From Microbacterium sediminis (GTDB lineage: Bacteria > Actinomycetota > Actinomycetes > Actinomycetales > Microbacteriaceae), in NCBI RefSeq assembly GCF_004564075.1, contig NZ_CP038256.1, positions 1,736,001 to 1,800,000 on the forward strand: 64,000 nt of DNA, written 5' to 3'. The position numbers were made by a program, and so were the translations under genes. This document shows positions 1 to 7,500 of this stretch, piece after piece; the first letter of the stretch is position 1, and the number at the start of each line of letters is the position of its first letter. The notes under the pieces were generated by a model that was not told the DNA's origin, searched no databases, and was given only the letters and a program-made list of their open reading frames with translations.

Positions 1-237
1 CACCCCGGCGGCCGCAGCATCGTCGACCGCGTGCAGTCGGCCCTGCATCTGAGCGACGAGCAGGTCGGCCCTCCCCGGGCGGTGCTGCGCGAGTACGGCA
101 ACATGTCGAGCGCGACGGTGATGTTCGTGCTCCGGCGCATCCTCGATTCCCCCGCCGCCGACGGCGACCGCATCGCCGCGATGGCGTTCGGCCCGGGGCT
201 CACCGTCGAGTCGGCGCTGCTGACCGTCCGGGGCTGA
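1..237 (+). CDS. Type III polyketide synthase, C-terminal fragment (cut by window start)
   Basis: The frame is open from base 1 and encodes the last 78 residues of a chalcone-synthase-like type III polyketide synthase. The first visible residues are HPGG, the motif carrying the catalytic His of the Cys-His-Asn triad. EYGNMSSATV with the catalytic Asn and the FGPGLTVE loop near the end follow. The active-site Cys lies outside the window. Such enzymes condense acyl-CoA starters with malonyl-CoA into aromatic polyketides in the cytosol. The stop overlaps the next ATG by one base of spacing, so it is co-transcribed with the methyltransferase and monooxygenase downstream. The product class cannot be read from this fragment; the gene order suggests a phenolic lipid. 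Confidence 0.9.
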   Translation, partial: HPGGRSIVDRVQSALHLSDEQVGPPRAVLREYGNMSSATVMFVLRRILDSPAADGDRIAAMAFGPGLTVESALLTVRG

Positions 238-238
238 C

Positions 239-949
239 ATGCCCGCGTTCCTCGCCGAACGCGACGCGGAGGCGCGCGAGCTGATGGACGATCCGCGCTG
301 CGACGTCCGCACGCTCGAGCGCACCTACCGCCGCTTCGCGCTCGTGAACGCGGTGGTGTCGGGCCAGCGGGCGCTGTATCGGCGCTGGCTGCGGCCCCGC
401 CTGCGGCGCTCGCGACCGCTGCGGCTGCTCGACGTCGGCACGGGTGGCGCGGACCTGCCGCGCCGGCTGCTGCGCTGGGCCGAGCGGGAGGGTCTGGCGA
501 TGACCGTGCTCGGGATCGATCCCGACGAGCGGGCGATCGGCTTCGCGCGCCGGCACCCGGCGCCCGGCCTGGAGCTGCGGGCGGTCGCGACCGGCGCGCT
601 GCGGGCGGACGGCGAGCGCTTCGACGCGGTCGTCTCCAACCACGTGCTCCATCACCTGGGCGACGACGAGGTCGCGGCCGTGCTCGACGACAGCGCGGCG
701 CTCCTGGCCCCGGGCGGGGTGGCGGTGCACGGCGACATCGAGCGCTCGCGTCTGGCGTACGCCGCCTTCGCGGCCGTCACCTGGCCGCTGCAGGCCGGCC
801 CGCTGCGCGACACGTTCATCCGGCGCGACGGCCTCACCTCGATCCGCCGCAGCCGCACCGCGAGCGAGGCGGCGGCGCTCGCCCCGGCCGGATGGCGGGT
901 GCATCGCGCATTCCCATCGCGGCTCGAGCTCGTGCGGGAGACTCCGTGA
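239..949 (+). CDS. Class I SAM-dependent methyltransferase
   Basis: A 236-residue protein with the SAM-binding motif LLDVGTGGADLP near residues 61-72, an acidic residue closing strand 2 (GIDPDE) and a post-motif VSNHVLHHL. This is a Rossmann-type small-molecule methyltransferase. It starts one base after the stop of the polyketide synthase and its stop overlaps the GTG of the monooxygenase, so the three genes form one translationally coupled unit. By analogy with the srsA-srsB-srsC order of Streptomyces griseus it would O-methylate a phenolic lipid; that role is inferred from neighbourhood, not from substrate residues. Confidence 0.85.
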   Translation: MPAFLAERDAEARELMDDPRCDVRTLERTYRRFALVNAVVSGQRALYRRWLRPRLRRSRPLRLLDVGTGGADLPRRLLRWAEREGLAMTVLGIDPDERAIGFARRHPAPGLELRAVATGALRADGERFDAVVSNHVLHHLGDDEVAAVLDDSAALLAPGGVAVHGDIERSRLAYAAFAAVTWPLQAGPLRDTFIRRDGLTSIRRSRTASEAAALAPAGWRVHRAFPSRLELVRETP

Positions 950-2067
950 GCCGTCCGCACGATGTCGTCGTGGTGGGCGCGGGACCCGTGGGCCTGCTTC
1001 TCGCGGACCTGCTCGCCGGCGCCGGCGTCGACGTGGCGGTCTGCGAGCGGCGCACCGCGCCGGCGGGCGTGCCCCGCGCGATCGGCATCCACCCGCCGGG
1101 GCTCGAGGCGCTGGACCTCGCCCGCGTCGGGGCGCCGGTGCGCGCGGATGCCGTCGCCATTCGGCGGGGCGTCGCGCGCCGCGGCGGGCGCGAGCTGGGC
1201 CGGCTCCGCTTCGATCGCCCGGTGCTGTCGCTGCCGCAGGATCGCACCGAGGAGCTGCTCGAGGCGCGCCTGGCGGCCCTGGCCCCCGGCGCGCTGCGAC
1301 GCGGCCTGCGGGTGACCGGGGTCCGCGCCCGCGCGGCGGCGGTGGATGTCGAGGGCGAGGGCGGGGCGATCGCATCGGCGCGGTATCTCGTCGCGGCCGA
1401 CGGCGTGCGCAGCACGGTGCGCGGCCTGCTGGGCGTGGACACGCGACGGCGGCGCGGGACCGCGGACTATGTGATGGCCGATGCCCCATCCGGAGGCGAT
1501 GCCGCCGACGACGAGGCGGTGATCCATCTGGAGCACGACGGCGTCGTGGAGTCGTTCCCGCTGCCGCGGGGCCGGCGCCGCTGGGTCATCCGCGTCGATC
1601 GGCAGGCCGCGCCGAGCGATCCCGCCGGCTTCGCGGCGCTGCTGCGCGAACGGGTGGGCGTGCGGATCGCGCCGGGCGACCTCACGCCGCCCAGCCGCTT
1701 CACCGCCCGGCAGGGCCCGAGCGCCCGGCTCGCGCGCGGGCGCGTCGCGCTCGTCGGCGACGCGGCCCACGAGATCAGTCCGATCGGCGGGCAGGGCATG
1801 AACCTCGGGTGGGTCGGCGCGGTGGATCTGGCGGCCACGCTGCTCGGCGCGCTCGAACGCGGCGCGCCTCCCGCGCCGTTCGGCGCATACGAGCGCCGGC
1901 GCACGGCCGCGGCCGATCGGGCGATGCGCCGGGCCGCCTTCAACATGGCGATGGGCGCGCCCGTCGACGGGCTGCGCGGGGCGGCCCGTGACGCGTTCGT
2001 CCGCGCGCTCGCCCGCCCGCCGGCGAGCACGACCCTCGCCCGCGCCTTCACCATGCACGGCCTGTGA
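946..2067 (+). CDS. FAD-dependent aromatic monooxygenase (UbiH/PHBH type)
   Basis: From the GTG at 946, which overlaps the upstream stop in a GTGA junction, the product is 373 residues. The N-terminus VVVVGAGPVG binds the FAD ADP moiety, AADGVRSTVR near residue 150 is the DG motif, and VALVGDAAHEISPIGGQGMN near residue 265 is the GD motif that completes the flavin site. This family hydroxylates phenolic rings with NAD(P)H and oxygen. It closes the PKS-methyltransferase-oxygenase operon, so oxidation of a resorcinol or pyrone to a quinone is the likely job. An ATG at 892 in the same frame is possible but lies deep inside the previous gene. Confidence 0.87.
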   Translation: MSRPHDVVVVGAGPVGLLLADLLAGAGVDVAVCERRTAPAGVPRAIGIHPPGLEALDLARVGAPVRADAVAIRRGVARRGGRELGRLRFDRPVLSLPQDRTEELLEARLAALAPGALRRGLRVTGVRARAAAVDVEGEGGAIASARYLVAADGVRSTVRGLLGVDTRRRRGTADYVMADAPSGGDAADDEAVIHLEHDGVVESFPLPRGRRRWVIRVDRQAAPSDPAGFAALLRERVGVRIAPGDLTPPSRFTARQGPSARLARGRVALVGDAAHEISPIGGQGMNLGWVGAVDLAATLLGALERGAPPAPFGAYERRRTAAADRAMRRAAFNMAMGAPVDGLRGAARDAFVRALARPPASTTLARAFTMHGL

Positions 2068-2169
2068 GCGCCGGGGCGACACGCCTAACGAGCGCCCCGC
2101 GTCTCGTCAACCCGATCGATGCCGCGCGGGGCCGCGCCTAGCGTCGAGGGACGGACGAAGGGAGATGAC

Positions 2170-2406
2170 ATGAGTGACGCGCAGCGCGGCAACACGACGC
2201 ACGGGCCGCGAGTGGACGAACAGCTCGAGCAGGAGACCCGCGGCATGGTGCAGGGCCACGGCAGCCCGCACGCCGAGCCATTCCGCGAGACCGAGCCGCT
2301 CCCCGACGACACCGACGAGCCCGCCGTCGAGCGCGCCTTCCGCGGCGACGGCGCACGTGACGGCGACGCCGAGGATGCCGAGCAGACCGGAGACGGCGAT
2401 GAGTGA
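2170..2406 (+). CDS. Small acidic hypothetical protein
   Basis: A 78-residue, strongly acidic, low-complexity protein with no cysteine, membrane segment or signal peptide. AAGGGAG at 2158-2164 gives a good ribosome site for ATG 2170, favouring it over the in-frame ATG at 2119. Its stop overlaps the ATG of the baeRF-type gene at 2399, so the two are coupled. I do not recognise the family; composition resembles small intrinsically disordered stress-associated proteins of actinobacteria, but no function can be assigned. Confidence 0.6.
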   Translation: MSDAQRGNTTHGPRVDEQLEQETRGMVQGHGSPHAEPFRETEPLPDDTDEPAVERAFRGDGARDGDAEDAEQTGDGDE

Positions 2407-3539
2407 GGCGACCGATCTCGCCGCCTTCCTGGAGCGCCCGGGTCCGTGGACATACGCCTACGTGGACGGGCACGGCAATGAGCCACAGGCGGCGGAGCGC
2501 TCGCGCCGACGGGCGGTCATCGACGCCCTCCAGGACGCCGGTGCCCCCGCGGCCGACATCGAGGAGATCGGCCGCGCGCTCGACGAGGACGGCGGCCTGC
2601 CGAGCCCGTCGGCGCGCTACCTCCTCACGCGAGACGGGCGGATCGAGGTCGACGAGCGGTTCGCCGGCCCTCGGCTCGGGCCCGAGGTGATCGGGCACGA
2701 CGCGCTGCCGCGGGTGCTGCCGCTGGTGCGGCACCGCGCCGCCGATCTTCGGTACCTCGTGGTGGAGACCGGCCGCGACGGCGCCGAGCTGCGCGTGGAG
2801 CGCGCCGGGCGGGCGCGTGTCGAGGCGACGCAGCACATCGAGGGCCGTACCGACAGCCTGCCGAAGGTGCAGGCCGGCGGCTGGTCGCACCTCAAGTACC
2901 AGCAGCACTCCGAGGAGATCTGGTCGCGGAACCAGGCGGAGGTCGCGGACGCGGTCGAGCGGATCGTGCGCGAGCGCCGGCCACGGTTCGTCGTCATCGG
3001 CGGCGACGTGCGCGCGCGGCAGCTGCTGCAGGACCAGCTCGGTCCCGCGACGCGCGATCTCGTGGTGGAGGTCGACGCACACACGCGCGCGCCCGGCTCG
3101 GACGGCGCAAGCGTGGACGACGCCGTCGCCGAGGCCGTGGAGGCGGCGGTGCGCGGCGAGCTCGACGCGGTCGTGGCGCGCGCCTCCGCGGGCGACGGGG
3201 CGGCAGGGGCGCGCGGCACGGGCGAGGTCGTCGCGGCCCTGCAGCAGGCCCGGGTCGACACCCTCGTGCTCGACGCGCGTCTGCTCGATGCCACCGAGAC
3301 GCTGGACGCGCTGGATGGCCCGCCCATGGGTGGCCGGCGGCTCCGCGGAGGCCGTGGGTGCCACGCCGATCGCGGCGCTGCCGCTGGCCGAGGCGCTGGC
3401 CCGCGCGGCGCTGCTCTCGGGCGCGCGGGTGCTCGTCGCGGAAGAGGAGGACGGCGCGCCGGATGCGCCCCGTTCCGGCCGCGAGACGCAGGCACCGCTC
3501 GCGGCGCTGCGCTGGGCCGACGAGTCGGCGTCCGCCTGA
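2399..3539 (+). pseudogene. baeRF/Rv2629-like eRF1-family protein, apparent frameshift
   Basis: The frame from ATG 2399 reads a protein resembling the bacterial eRF1-like (baeRF, Rv2629-type) family: an N-terminal domain, a central RNase-H-like segment (RFVVIGGDVRARQLL) and an alanine-rich third domain. After LDALDGPP the homologous reading jumps to the next frame, where WVAGGSAEAVGATPIAALPL leads on to LAALRWADESASA and a stop at 3537-3539. Removing one base near 3321-3327 (GCCCATGGG) restores one ORF of 379 residues, the size expected for Rv2629-like proteins. Uncorrected, the first frame runs on to 3592 with an Arg/Gly-rich nonsense tail. It is either a recent inactivation or a sequencing error. 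Mycobacterial relatives are linked to stress or dormancy. Confidence 0.7.
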
Positions 3540-3640
3540 CGCACGCCGGCGCCGTCGGCGTCAAGTCCCTCGTGCGCGGGTGTCCGCGGTGATTCCCTGA
3601 GCTACCGCGGCGGGACCGCGACCGAAGGAAGGACATCATC

Positions 3641-4126
3641 ATGAGCACGGCACGGCACGCAGACAGCGGCAGGTTCGCCGAGACGCCCGTCCAGAAGGCG
3701 GCGCTCGTCTACGGAATCGTCTTCCTGATCGTGGGGATCGGCGGATTCATCCCGGGGCTCACCACGGGGATCGACACGCTGCGCTTCGCGGGGCACGGCT
3801 CCGAGGCGATGCTGCTCGGGGTCTTCCAGGTCTCGATCCTGCACAACCTCGTCCATGTGCTCTACGGCGCCGCGGGCATCGCGGTCGCGCGGACCTGGGG
3901 CGCGTCGAAGCAGTACCTCATCTGGGGCGGCGCGGTCTACGCCGTGCTGTGGCTGTACGGCCTGCTCGTCCCGCACGACCACGGCGCGAACTTCGTGCCG
4001 CTCAACACGGCCGACAATTGGCTGCACTTCGCGCTGGCGGTCGCGATGATCGGGCTCGGGATCCTCCTGGGACGCACGCAGCGCCCGCATCGCCGCGGCA
4101 ACGGCGACGAGCACCTCGCGGTCTAG
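3641..4126 (+). CDS. DUF4383 four-helix membrane protein
   Basis: A 161-residue protein with four hydrophobic segments, near residues 21-42, 58-82, 90-110 and 127-146, and a His at the end of the second (ILHNLVHVLYG) and again in the loop before the fourth. Length and the HNLVH motif match the DUF4383 family of actinobacterial membrane proteins of unknown function. AAGGAAGGA before ATG 3641 is a good ribosome site. It is a single-gene unit closed by two strong hairpins downstream. No enzymatic motif is visible. Confidence 0.8.
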   Translation: MSTARHADSGRFAETPVQKAALVYGIVFLIVGIGGFIPGLTTGIDTLRFAGHGSEAMLLGVFQVSILHNLVHVLYGAAGIAVARTWGASKQYLIWGGAVYAVLWLYGLLVPHDHGANFVPLNTADNWLHFALAVAMIGLGILLGRTQRPHRRGNGDEHLAV

Positions 4127-4129
4127 AGC

Positions 4130-4173
4130 GGGACGAGCCGCCTCCCGGAGCGCCCCGAGGGGCGGCTCGTCCC
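4130..4173 (+). terminator. Long-stem terminator hairpin after DUF4383
   Basis: Perfect 13-bp arms, GGGACGAGCCGCC and GGCGGCTCGTCCC, enclose an 18-base loop just after the DUF4383 stop. There is no U tract, as is common for actinobacterial terminators. Confidence 0.75.
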
Positions 4174-4181
4174 GAAAACAC

Positions 4182-4208
4182 AAAACCCCCGGAAGGACCG
4201 GGGGTTTT
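4182..4208. terminator. Bidirectional intrinsic terminator
   Basis: AAAACCCCCGG, a 5-base loop and CCGGGGGTTTT form a perfect stem with A and T tracts on both sides, so it can stop transcription from the DUF4383 side and from the minus-strand tRNA cluster. Confidence 0.9.
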
Positions 4209-4214
4209 CTTCGG

Positions 4215-4286
4215 TGCGCGATACTGGGATCGAACCAGTGACCTCTTCCGTGTCAGGGAAGCGCGCTACCGCTGCGCTAATCGCGC
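4215..4286 (-). tRNA. tRNA-Val (GAC)
   Basis: Read on the minus strand this is a 72-nt cloverleaf: acceptor GCGCGAT/ATCGCGC with discriminator A, TTCGATC T-loop region, and anticodon arm CTTCC-CTGACAC-GGAAG. The anticodon is GAC, reading GUC and GUU. CCA is not encoded. It is the last gene of the Gly-Cys-Val cluster. Confidence 0.95.
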
Positions 4287-4313
4287 TCATGAGAGCTGTT
4301 CAGTTTTCAGACG

Positions 4314-4384
4314 AGGTGGCGACGGGATTCGAACCCGTGTAAACGGCTTTGCAGGCCGGTGCCTAGCCGCTCGGCCACGCCACC
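4314..4384 (-). tRNA. tRNA-Cys (GCA)
   Basis: A 71-nt minus-strand cloverleaf with acceptor GGTGGCG/CGCCACC and discriminator T, as usual for Cys tRNAs. The anticodon loop is CTGCAAA, anticodon GCA. The T arm has GGTTCGAATCC. It lies 27 bases upstream of tRNA-Val(GAC) in the direction of transcription. Confidence 0.95.
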
Positions 4385-4439
4385 GCGGGGGATCGAGGAC
4401 CCGCATGCCGAGTTCCTCTTTCGAGAAGCCCTGCACTCG

Positions 4440-4512
4440 AGCGGATGACGAGACTCGAACTCGCGACCCTCACCTTGGCAAGGTGATGCGCTACCAACTG
4501 CGCTACATCCGC
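4440..4512 (-). tRNA. tRNA-Gly (GCC)
   Basis: A 73-nt minus-strand cloverleaf: acceptor GCGGATG/CATCCGC, discriminator T, anticodon arm TCACC-TTGCCAA-GGTGA, anticodon GCC. First gene of the Gly-Cys-Val cluster common in actinobacteria. Nothing else is evident between it and the short gene ending at 4614. Confidence 0.95.
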
Positions 4513-4613
4513 GTTGTCTCCGGTGTTCCCGGCGACTCATATGACTATAGGCGAGATCCGCCGATCATCCAAACCGAGCCCGCATCTCGGGCGCGTCATC
4601 GGATGTTCACCCG

Positions 4614-5162
4614 TCACCCGATCGTGGCGGCGCCACGCTTCCAGTAACCCGAGAACGTGACCTGCCTGCGATCGATCCCCCGCTCCCGCACGAGGTGCCG
4701 TCGCGCACCGGTGGCGAGGGCCTGCTCCCCCACGACGAAGGCGTAGGCGACACCGCCGGGCAGGTCCAGCGCCTGCAGGTACGGCAGCGCACGCGTCCCG
4801 GGCGGCATGGCGGGATCGCGGATCAGCCAGTGCACCGTCATCCCCTCGGGCGCATCGACGTGCTGACGGTCACGCTCGTCGAACAGCTCGATGAGCGCAT
4901 GCCCGACCGCCTCTCGGGGCATGTCGCGCAGGATGCCGGCGGCGGCGGGCAGCCCGCTCTCGTCGGCGACGATCAGCTGCCAGTCGCTCGGCAGCCCGCG
5001 CCAGCCGCGGCCCTGGTCGATGCTCCCGGCACCCACGAGGCGCGGCGGCAGCACAACCCCGGCGCCAGCTCTCCCGCGCCAGCCAAAGCCTCCACGCGCC
5101 CGTCGCCGGCGCACCGCGCCGCGCGACATCGGGGCCCGCGGGGTCGCCCCCGCGACAGACAC
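4614..5162 (-). CDS. Short siderophore-interacting protein (SIP C-terminal domain only)
   Basis: The last ~125 residues match the C-terminal NAD(P)-binding half of siderophore-interacting flavoreductases: DWQLIVADESGLPAAAGIL, FVVGEQALATGARRHLV and the terminal GYWKRG motif. Full SIPs are about 250-280 residues with an N-terminal FAD domain. Here the first ~55 residues are Arg/Gly/Ala-rich and do not look like it, so either this is a stand-alone SIP-domain protein or a truncated relic. The GTG at 5162 has GGGGGA upstream; ATG 5129 is an alternative. It sits between tRNA-Val(CAC) and tRNA-Gly on the same strand. Without its own FAD site, a reductase role is doubtful. Confidence 0.65.
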   Translation of the reverse strand: MSVAGATPRAPMSRGAVRRRRARGGFGWRGRAGAGVVLPPRLVGAGSIDQGRGWRGLPSDWQLIVADESGLPAAAGILRDMPREAVGHALIELFDERDRQHVDAPEGMTVHWLIRDPAMPPGTRALPYLQALDLPGGVAYAFVVGEQALATGARRHLVRERGIDRRQVTFSGYWKRGAATIG

Positions 5163-5222
5163 AACGAGAAATCCCCCTGTGAAGCGGCATCAGCCGCGAC
5201 AAGGGGGACCCATAATTTCGAG

Positions 5223-5296
5223 TGGGCGATGCGGGACTCGAACCCACGACCTCTTCCGTGTGAAGGAAGCGCGCTAACCAACTGCGCCAATCGCCC
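5223..5296 (-). tRNA. tRNA-Val (CAC)
   Basis: A 74-nt minus-strand cloverleaf with acceptor GGGCGAT/ATCGCCC, discriminator A, anticodon arm CTTCC-TTCACAC-GGAAG, anticodon CAC reading GUG. T arm GGTTCGAGTCC. It is distinct from the GAC isoacceptor downstream. Confidence 0.95.
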
Positions 5297-5370
5297 ATGC
5301 CCCGCGAAGGGACTTCATAGATACTACCCGATCGGGCGCGATGCTCCCGACACGGCGCATCCCGCGCGCG

Positions 5371-5964
5371 TCAGTCGGCCGCCTTCCAGCCGTAGCGGCG
5401 CTGCAGCTGCTGGGCGACGCGGGCGAAGCGGTCGAGGTCGAGGGCGGACGCCTCACGGCGCATGCCGTCGACGTGCACGCTGTACAGCTGGTCGAGGTCC
5501 ACCCACGACGGGCGACCCTTCGAGTCCCAGGGGCCGGAGCCGAGCGGGAGGAACTCCCGGCCGTCCTCCTTCTCCTTGCTGGTGAGCTTGACGGCGTAGA
5601 CGCGATCGGCGGTGTGGCGCCCGATCACGAGGACGGGGCGGTCCTTGCCACGGCCGTCGTTCTCGGCGTACGGCACCCAGGTCCACACGACCTCGCCGGC
5701 GTCGGGATCGCGGTCGGGGTGCGGGGCGTAGGCGAGGCGCAGATCCGGCACGCCGCGCGGATCGAGCTCGACGGTCTGGGTCGATGCCGACCAGATGTCG
5801 TCGCCCGGCTTGCGCGTCGTCGTCCGCGTGGGGCGCGTGCGCGGCGGCGTTCCGCCCGTGGTGGCGGATCCCGAGGGGGTCTTCGCGCTGGACGACTTCA
5901 GCACGGCGCCGAGGATCTGCACCCCGACGTCGAGCAGCTGCTTGAGGATCCCGCTCCTGGCCAT
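5371..5964 (-). CDS. PemK/MazF-like protein without a visible antitoxin
   Basis: A 197-residue protein: a Thr/Arg/Pro-rich N-terminal third, then a domain with VVWTWVPYAENDGRGKDRPVLVIGR, the characteristic start of the MazF/PemK barrel (basic GKDRPVLVI strand), and RPSWVDLDQLYSV near the end. MazF-type proteins are mRNA interferases. No small antitoxin ORF lies on either side: neighbours are tRNA-Val and amtB. The actinobacterial members with this long N-terminal extension are usually solitary, so an active toxin should not be assumed. A TAGGCT hexamer at 5971-5976 places the transcription start near the ATG. Confidence 0.7.
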   Translation of the reverse strand: MARSGILKQLLDVGVQILGAVLKSSSAKTPSGSATTGGTPPRTRPTRTTTRKPGDDIWSASTQTVELDPRGVPDLRLAYAPHPDRDPDAGEVVWTWVPYAENDGRGKDRPVLVIGRHTADRVYAVKLTSKEKEDGREFLPLGSGPWDSKGRPSWVDLDQLYSVHVDGMRREASALDLDRFARVAQQLQRRYGWKAAD

Positions 5965-5970
5965 GCGCCG

Positions 5971-5976
5971 AGCCTA
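5971..5976 (-). promoter_or_regulatory. -10 hexamer of the MazF-like gene, leaderless type
   Basis: On the minus strand TAGGCT lies 6 bases before the ATG at 5964, the spacing expected when the transcript begins at the start codon. Confidence 0.5.
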
Positions 5977-6048
5977 TCGGCCGCCGCAGACGCGGGAAGG
6001 CGCCCCGGCCGCAAGCCGGGACGCCTTCCGTGGATCGAGCGCGAGGGG

Positions 6049-7311
6049 TCAGCGACCCTCGAGGACGTAGCCCTCCTCGCCGTGCACGACCGAGTCGATG
6101 CCGGCGACCTCGTCCTCGCTCTTCACGCGGAAGCCGATCGTCTTCTCGATGGCGAAGGCGATGACGTAGGCGAGCACGAACGAGTACACCAGCACCGCGA
6201 CCGCGGCGATGAACTGGACGAGCAGCTGCGTGGCGCCGCCGCCCATGAACAGGCCGGTGCCGTTGGCGAAGAAGCCGAGGTACAGCGTTCCGATGAGGCC
6301 GCCGATGAGGTGGATGCCCACCACGTCGAGCGAGTCGTCGAAGCCGAGCTTCCACTTCAGCTCCACCGCGAGCGCGCAGACCGCACCGGCGATGACGCCC
6401 AGCAGCAGCGCCCAGATCGGGTGCAGCGACGCACAGGCCGGCGTGATGGCGACCAGACCGGCGACGGCGCCCGAGGCGGCACCGACGGAGGTCGGCTTGC
6501 CGTCCTTGATCTTCTCGACCACGAGCCAGGCGAGCAGGGCCGCGGCGGGGGCGCCGATCGTGTTGATGAAGGCGAGCGCGGCGGTGCCGTCGGCGGCGAG
6601 CTCGGAGCCGGCGTTGAAGCCGAACCAGCCGAACCACAGCAGGCCGGCGCCAAGGAGCACGAACGGCGGGTTGTGCGGGGTGTGCACGCCCTTCTGGAAC
6701 CCGACCCGCTTGCCCAGCACCAGCGCCAGGGCGAGCGCGGCCGCACCGGCGTTGATGTGCACCGCCGTGCCGCCGGCGAAGTCGATGGCGCCGACGCCGA
6801 ACATCTCCTGCATGCCGTAGGTGATCCAGCCGCCGTACGAGAAGCTGCCGTCCTCGGCGAGGCCGAAGTTGAACACCCAGCTGGCGACCGGGAAGTACAC
6901 GACCGTCGCCCACACACCGGCGAAGATCATCCACGAGCCGAACTTGGCGCGGTCGGCGATGGCGCCGGACACGAGCGCCACCGTGAGGATCGCGAAGGTC
7001 GCCTGGAAGCAGACGAACGCCATCGGCGGGAAGGCCGCGTCGTCACCGGTCTCGAGCAGGCTGTCGAGTCCGATCGCGCTGAAGTCGATCGACCAGGGGG
7101 CGAGCAGTCCCTCAGCGCCCGGGAAGGCGATGGCGTATCCGTAGAGGACCCACAGGACGCCGATGAGCCCGAGGGCGCCGAAGCTGAGCATCATCATGCT
7201 GATGACGCTCTTGGCCTTGACGAGACCGCCGTAGAAGAACGCCAGACCTGGCGTCATCAGCAGCACCAGGGCCGCTGCGATGAGCATGAATGCTGTGTTG
7301 CCTTGATCCAT
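6049..7311 (-). CDS. amtB: Ammonium transporter AmtB
   Basis: A 420-residue polytopic protein with about 11 hydrophobic helices, starting MDQGNTAFMLIAAALVLLMT. The two pore histidines are visible in GGTAVHINAG and VVGIHLIGGLIG, and FVCFQATFAI and GWFGFNAGS are family signatures. It imports ammonium at the plasma membrane. No glnK or glnD follows; the gene stands alone after zapE. A GlnR-type half site, GTAAT-n6-GAAAC, lies about 95-110 bases upstream, consistent with induction under nitrogen limitation. Length is normal for the family. Confidence 0.96.
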   Translation of the reverse strand: MDQGNTAFMLIAAALVLLMTPGLAFFYGGLVKAKSVISMMMLSFGALGLIGVLWVLYGYAIAFPGAEGLLAPWSIDFSAIGLDSLLETGDDAAFPPMAFVCFQATFAILTVALVSGAIADRAKFGSWMIFAGVWATVVYFPVASWVFNFGLAEDGSFSYGGWITYGMQEMFGVGAIDFAGGTAVHINAGAAALALALVLGKRVGFQKGVHTPHNPPFVLLGAGLLWFGWFGFNAGSELAADGTAALAFINTIGAPAAALLAWLVVEKIKDGKPTSVGAASGAVAGLVAITPACASLHPIWALLLGVIAGAVCALAVELKWKLGFDDSLDVVGIHLIGGLIGTLYLGFFANGTGLFMGGGATQLLVQFIAAVAVLVYSFVLAYVIAFAIEKTIGFRVKSEDEVAGIDSVVHGEEGYVLEGR

Positions 7312-7403
7312 GTCGAAAGGGAACCTCTCTTCAGGACGCGAAAAGTGGAGCGTCGGGTTTCGACAGTCTCTCGGCTCGCGATTTCCTGGAGCAGGCGACC
7401 CAT

Positions 7404-7419
7404 GTTTCGCGGAGATTAC
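7404..7419 (-). promoter_or_regulatory. Putative GlnR half-box upstream of amtB
   Basis: The minus strand reads GTAAT-CTCCGC-GAAAC, close to the actinobacterial GlnR element gTnAC-n6-GaAAC. It is about 95 bases before the amtB start. A second half at the right spacing is weak (GGAAA shifted by one base). Binding is inferred from the motif and from the full box before glnA in this window. Confidence 0.5.
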
Positions 7420-7500
7420 GCGGGTGCCGTTTGTGTGAAGATCACGTTTCGGCGGCGTGGCAACCGGCTCACCGCGGGCCCTCAGGACCCTGGGGAGCGC

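Noticed and set aside
4215..5296. Duplicate tRNA-Val genes as a recent duplication
   Set aside because: Anticodons differ (GAC and CAC) and the bodies differ at many positions, so they are normal isoacceptors.
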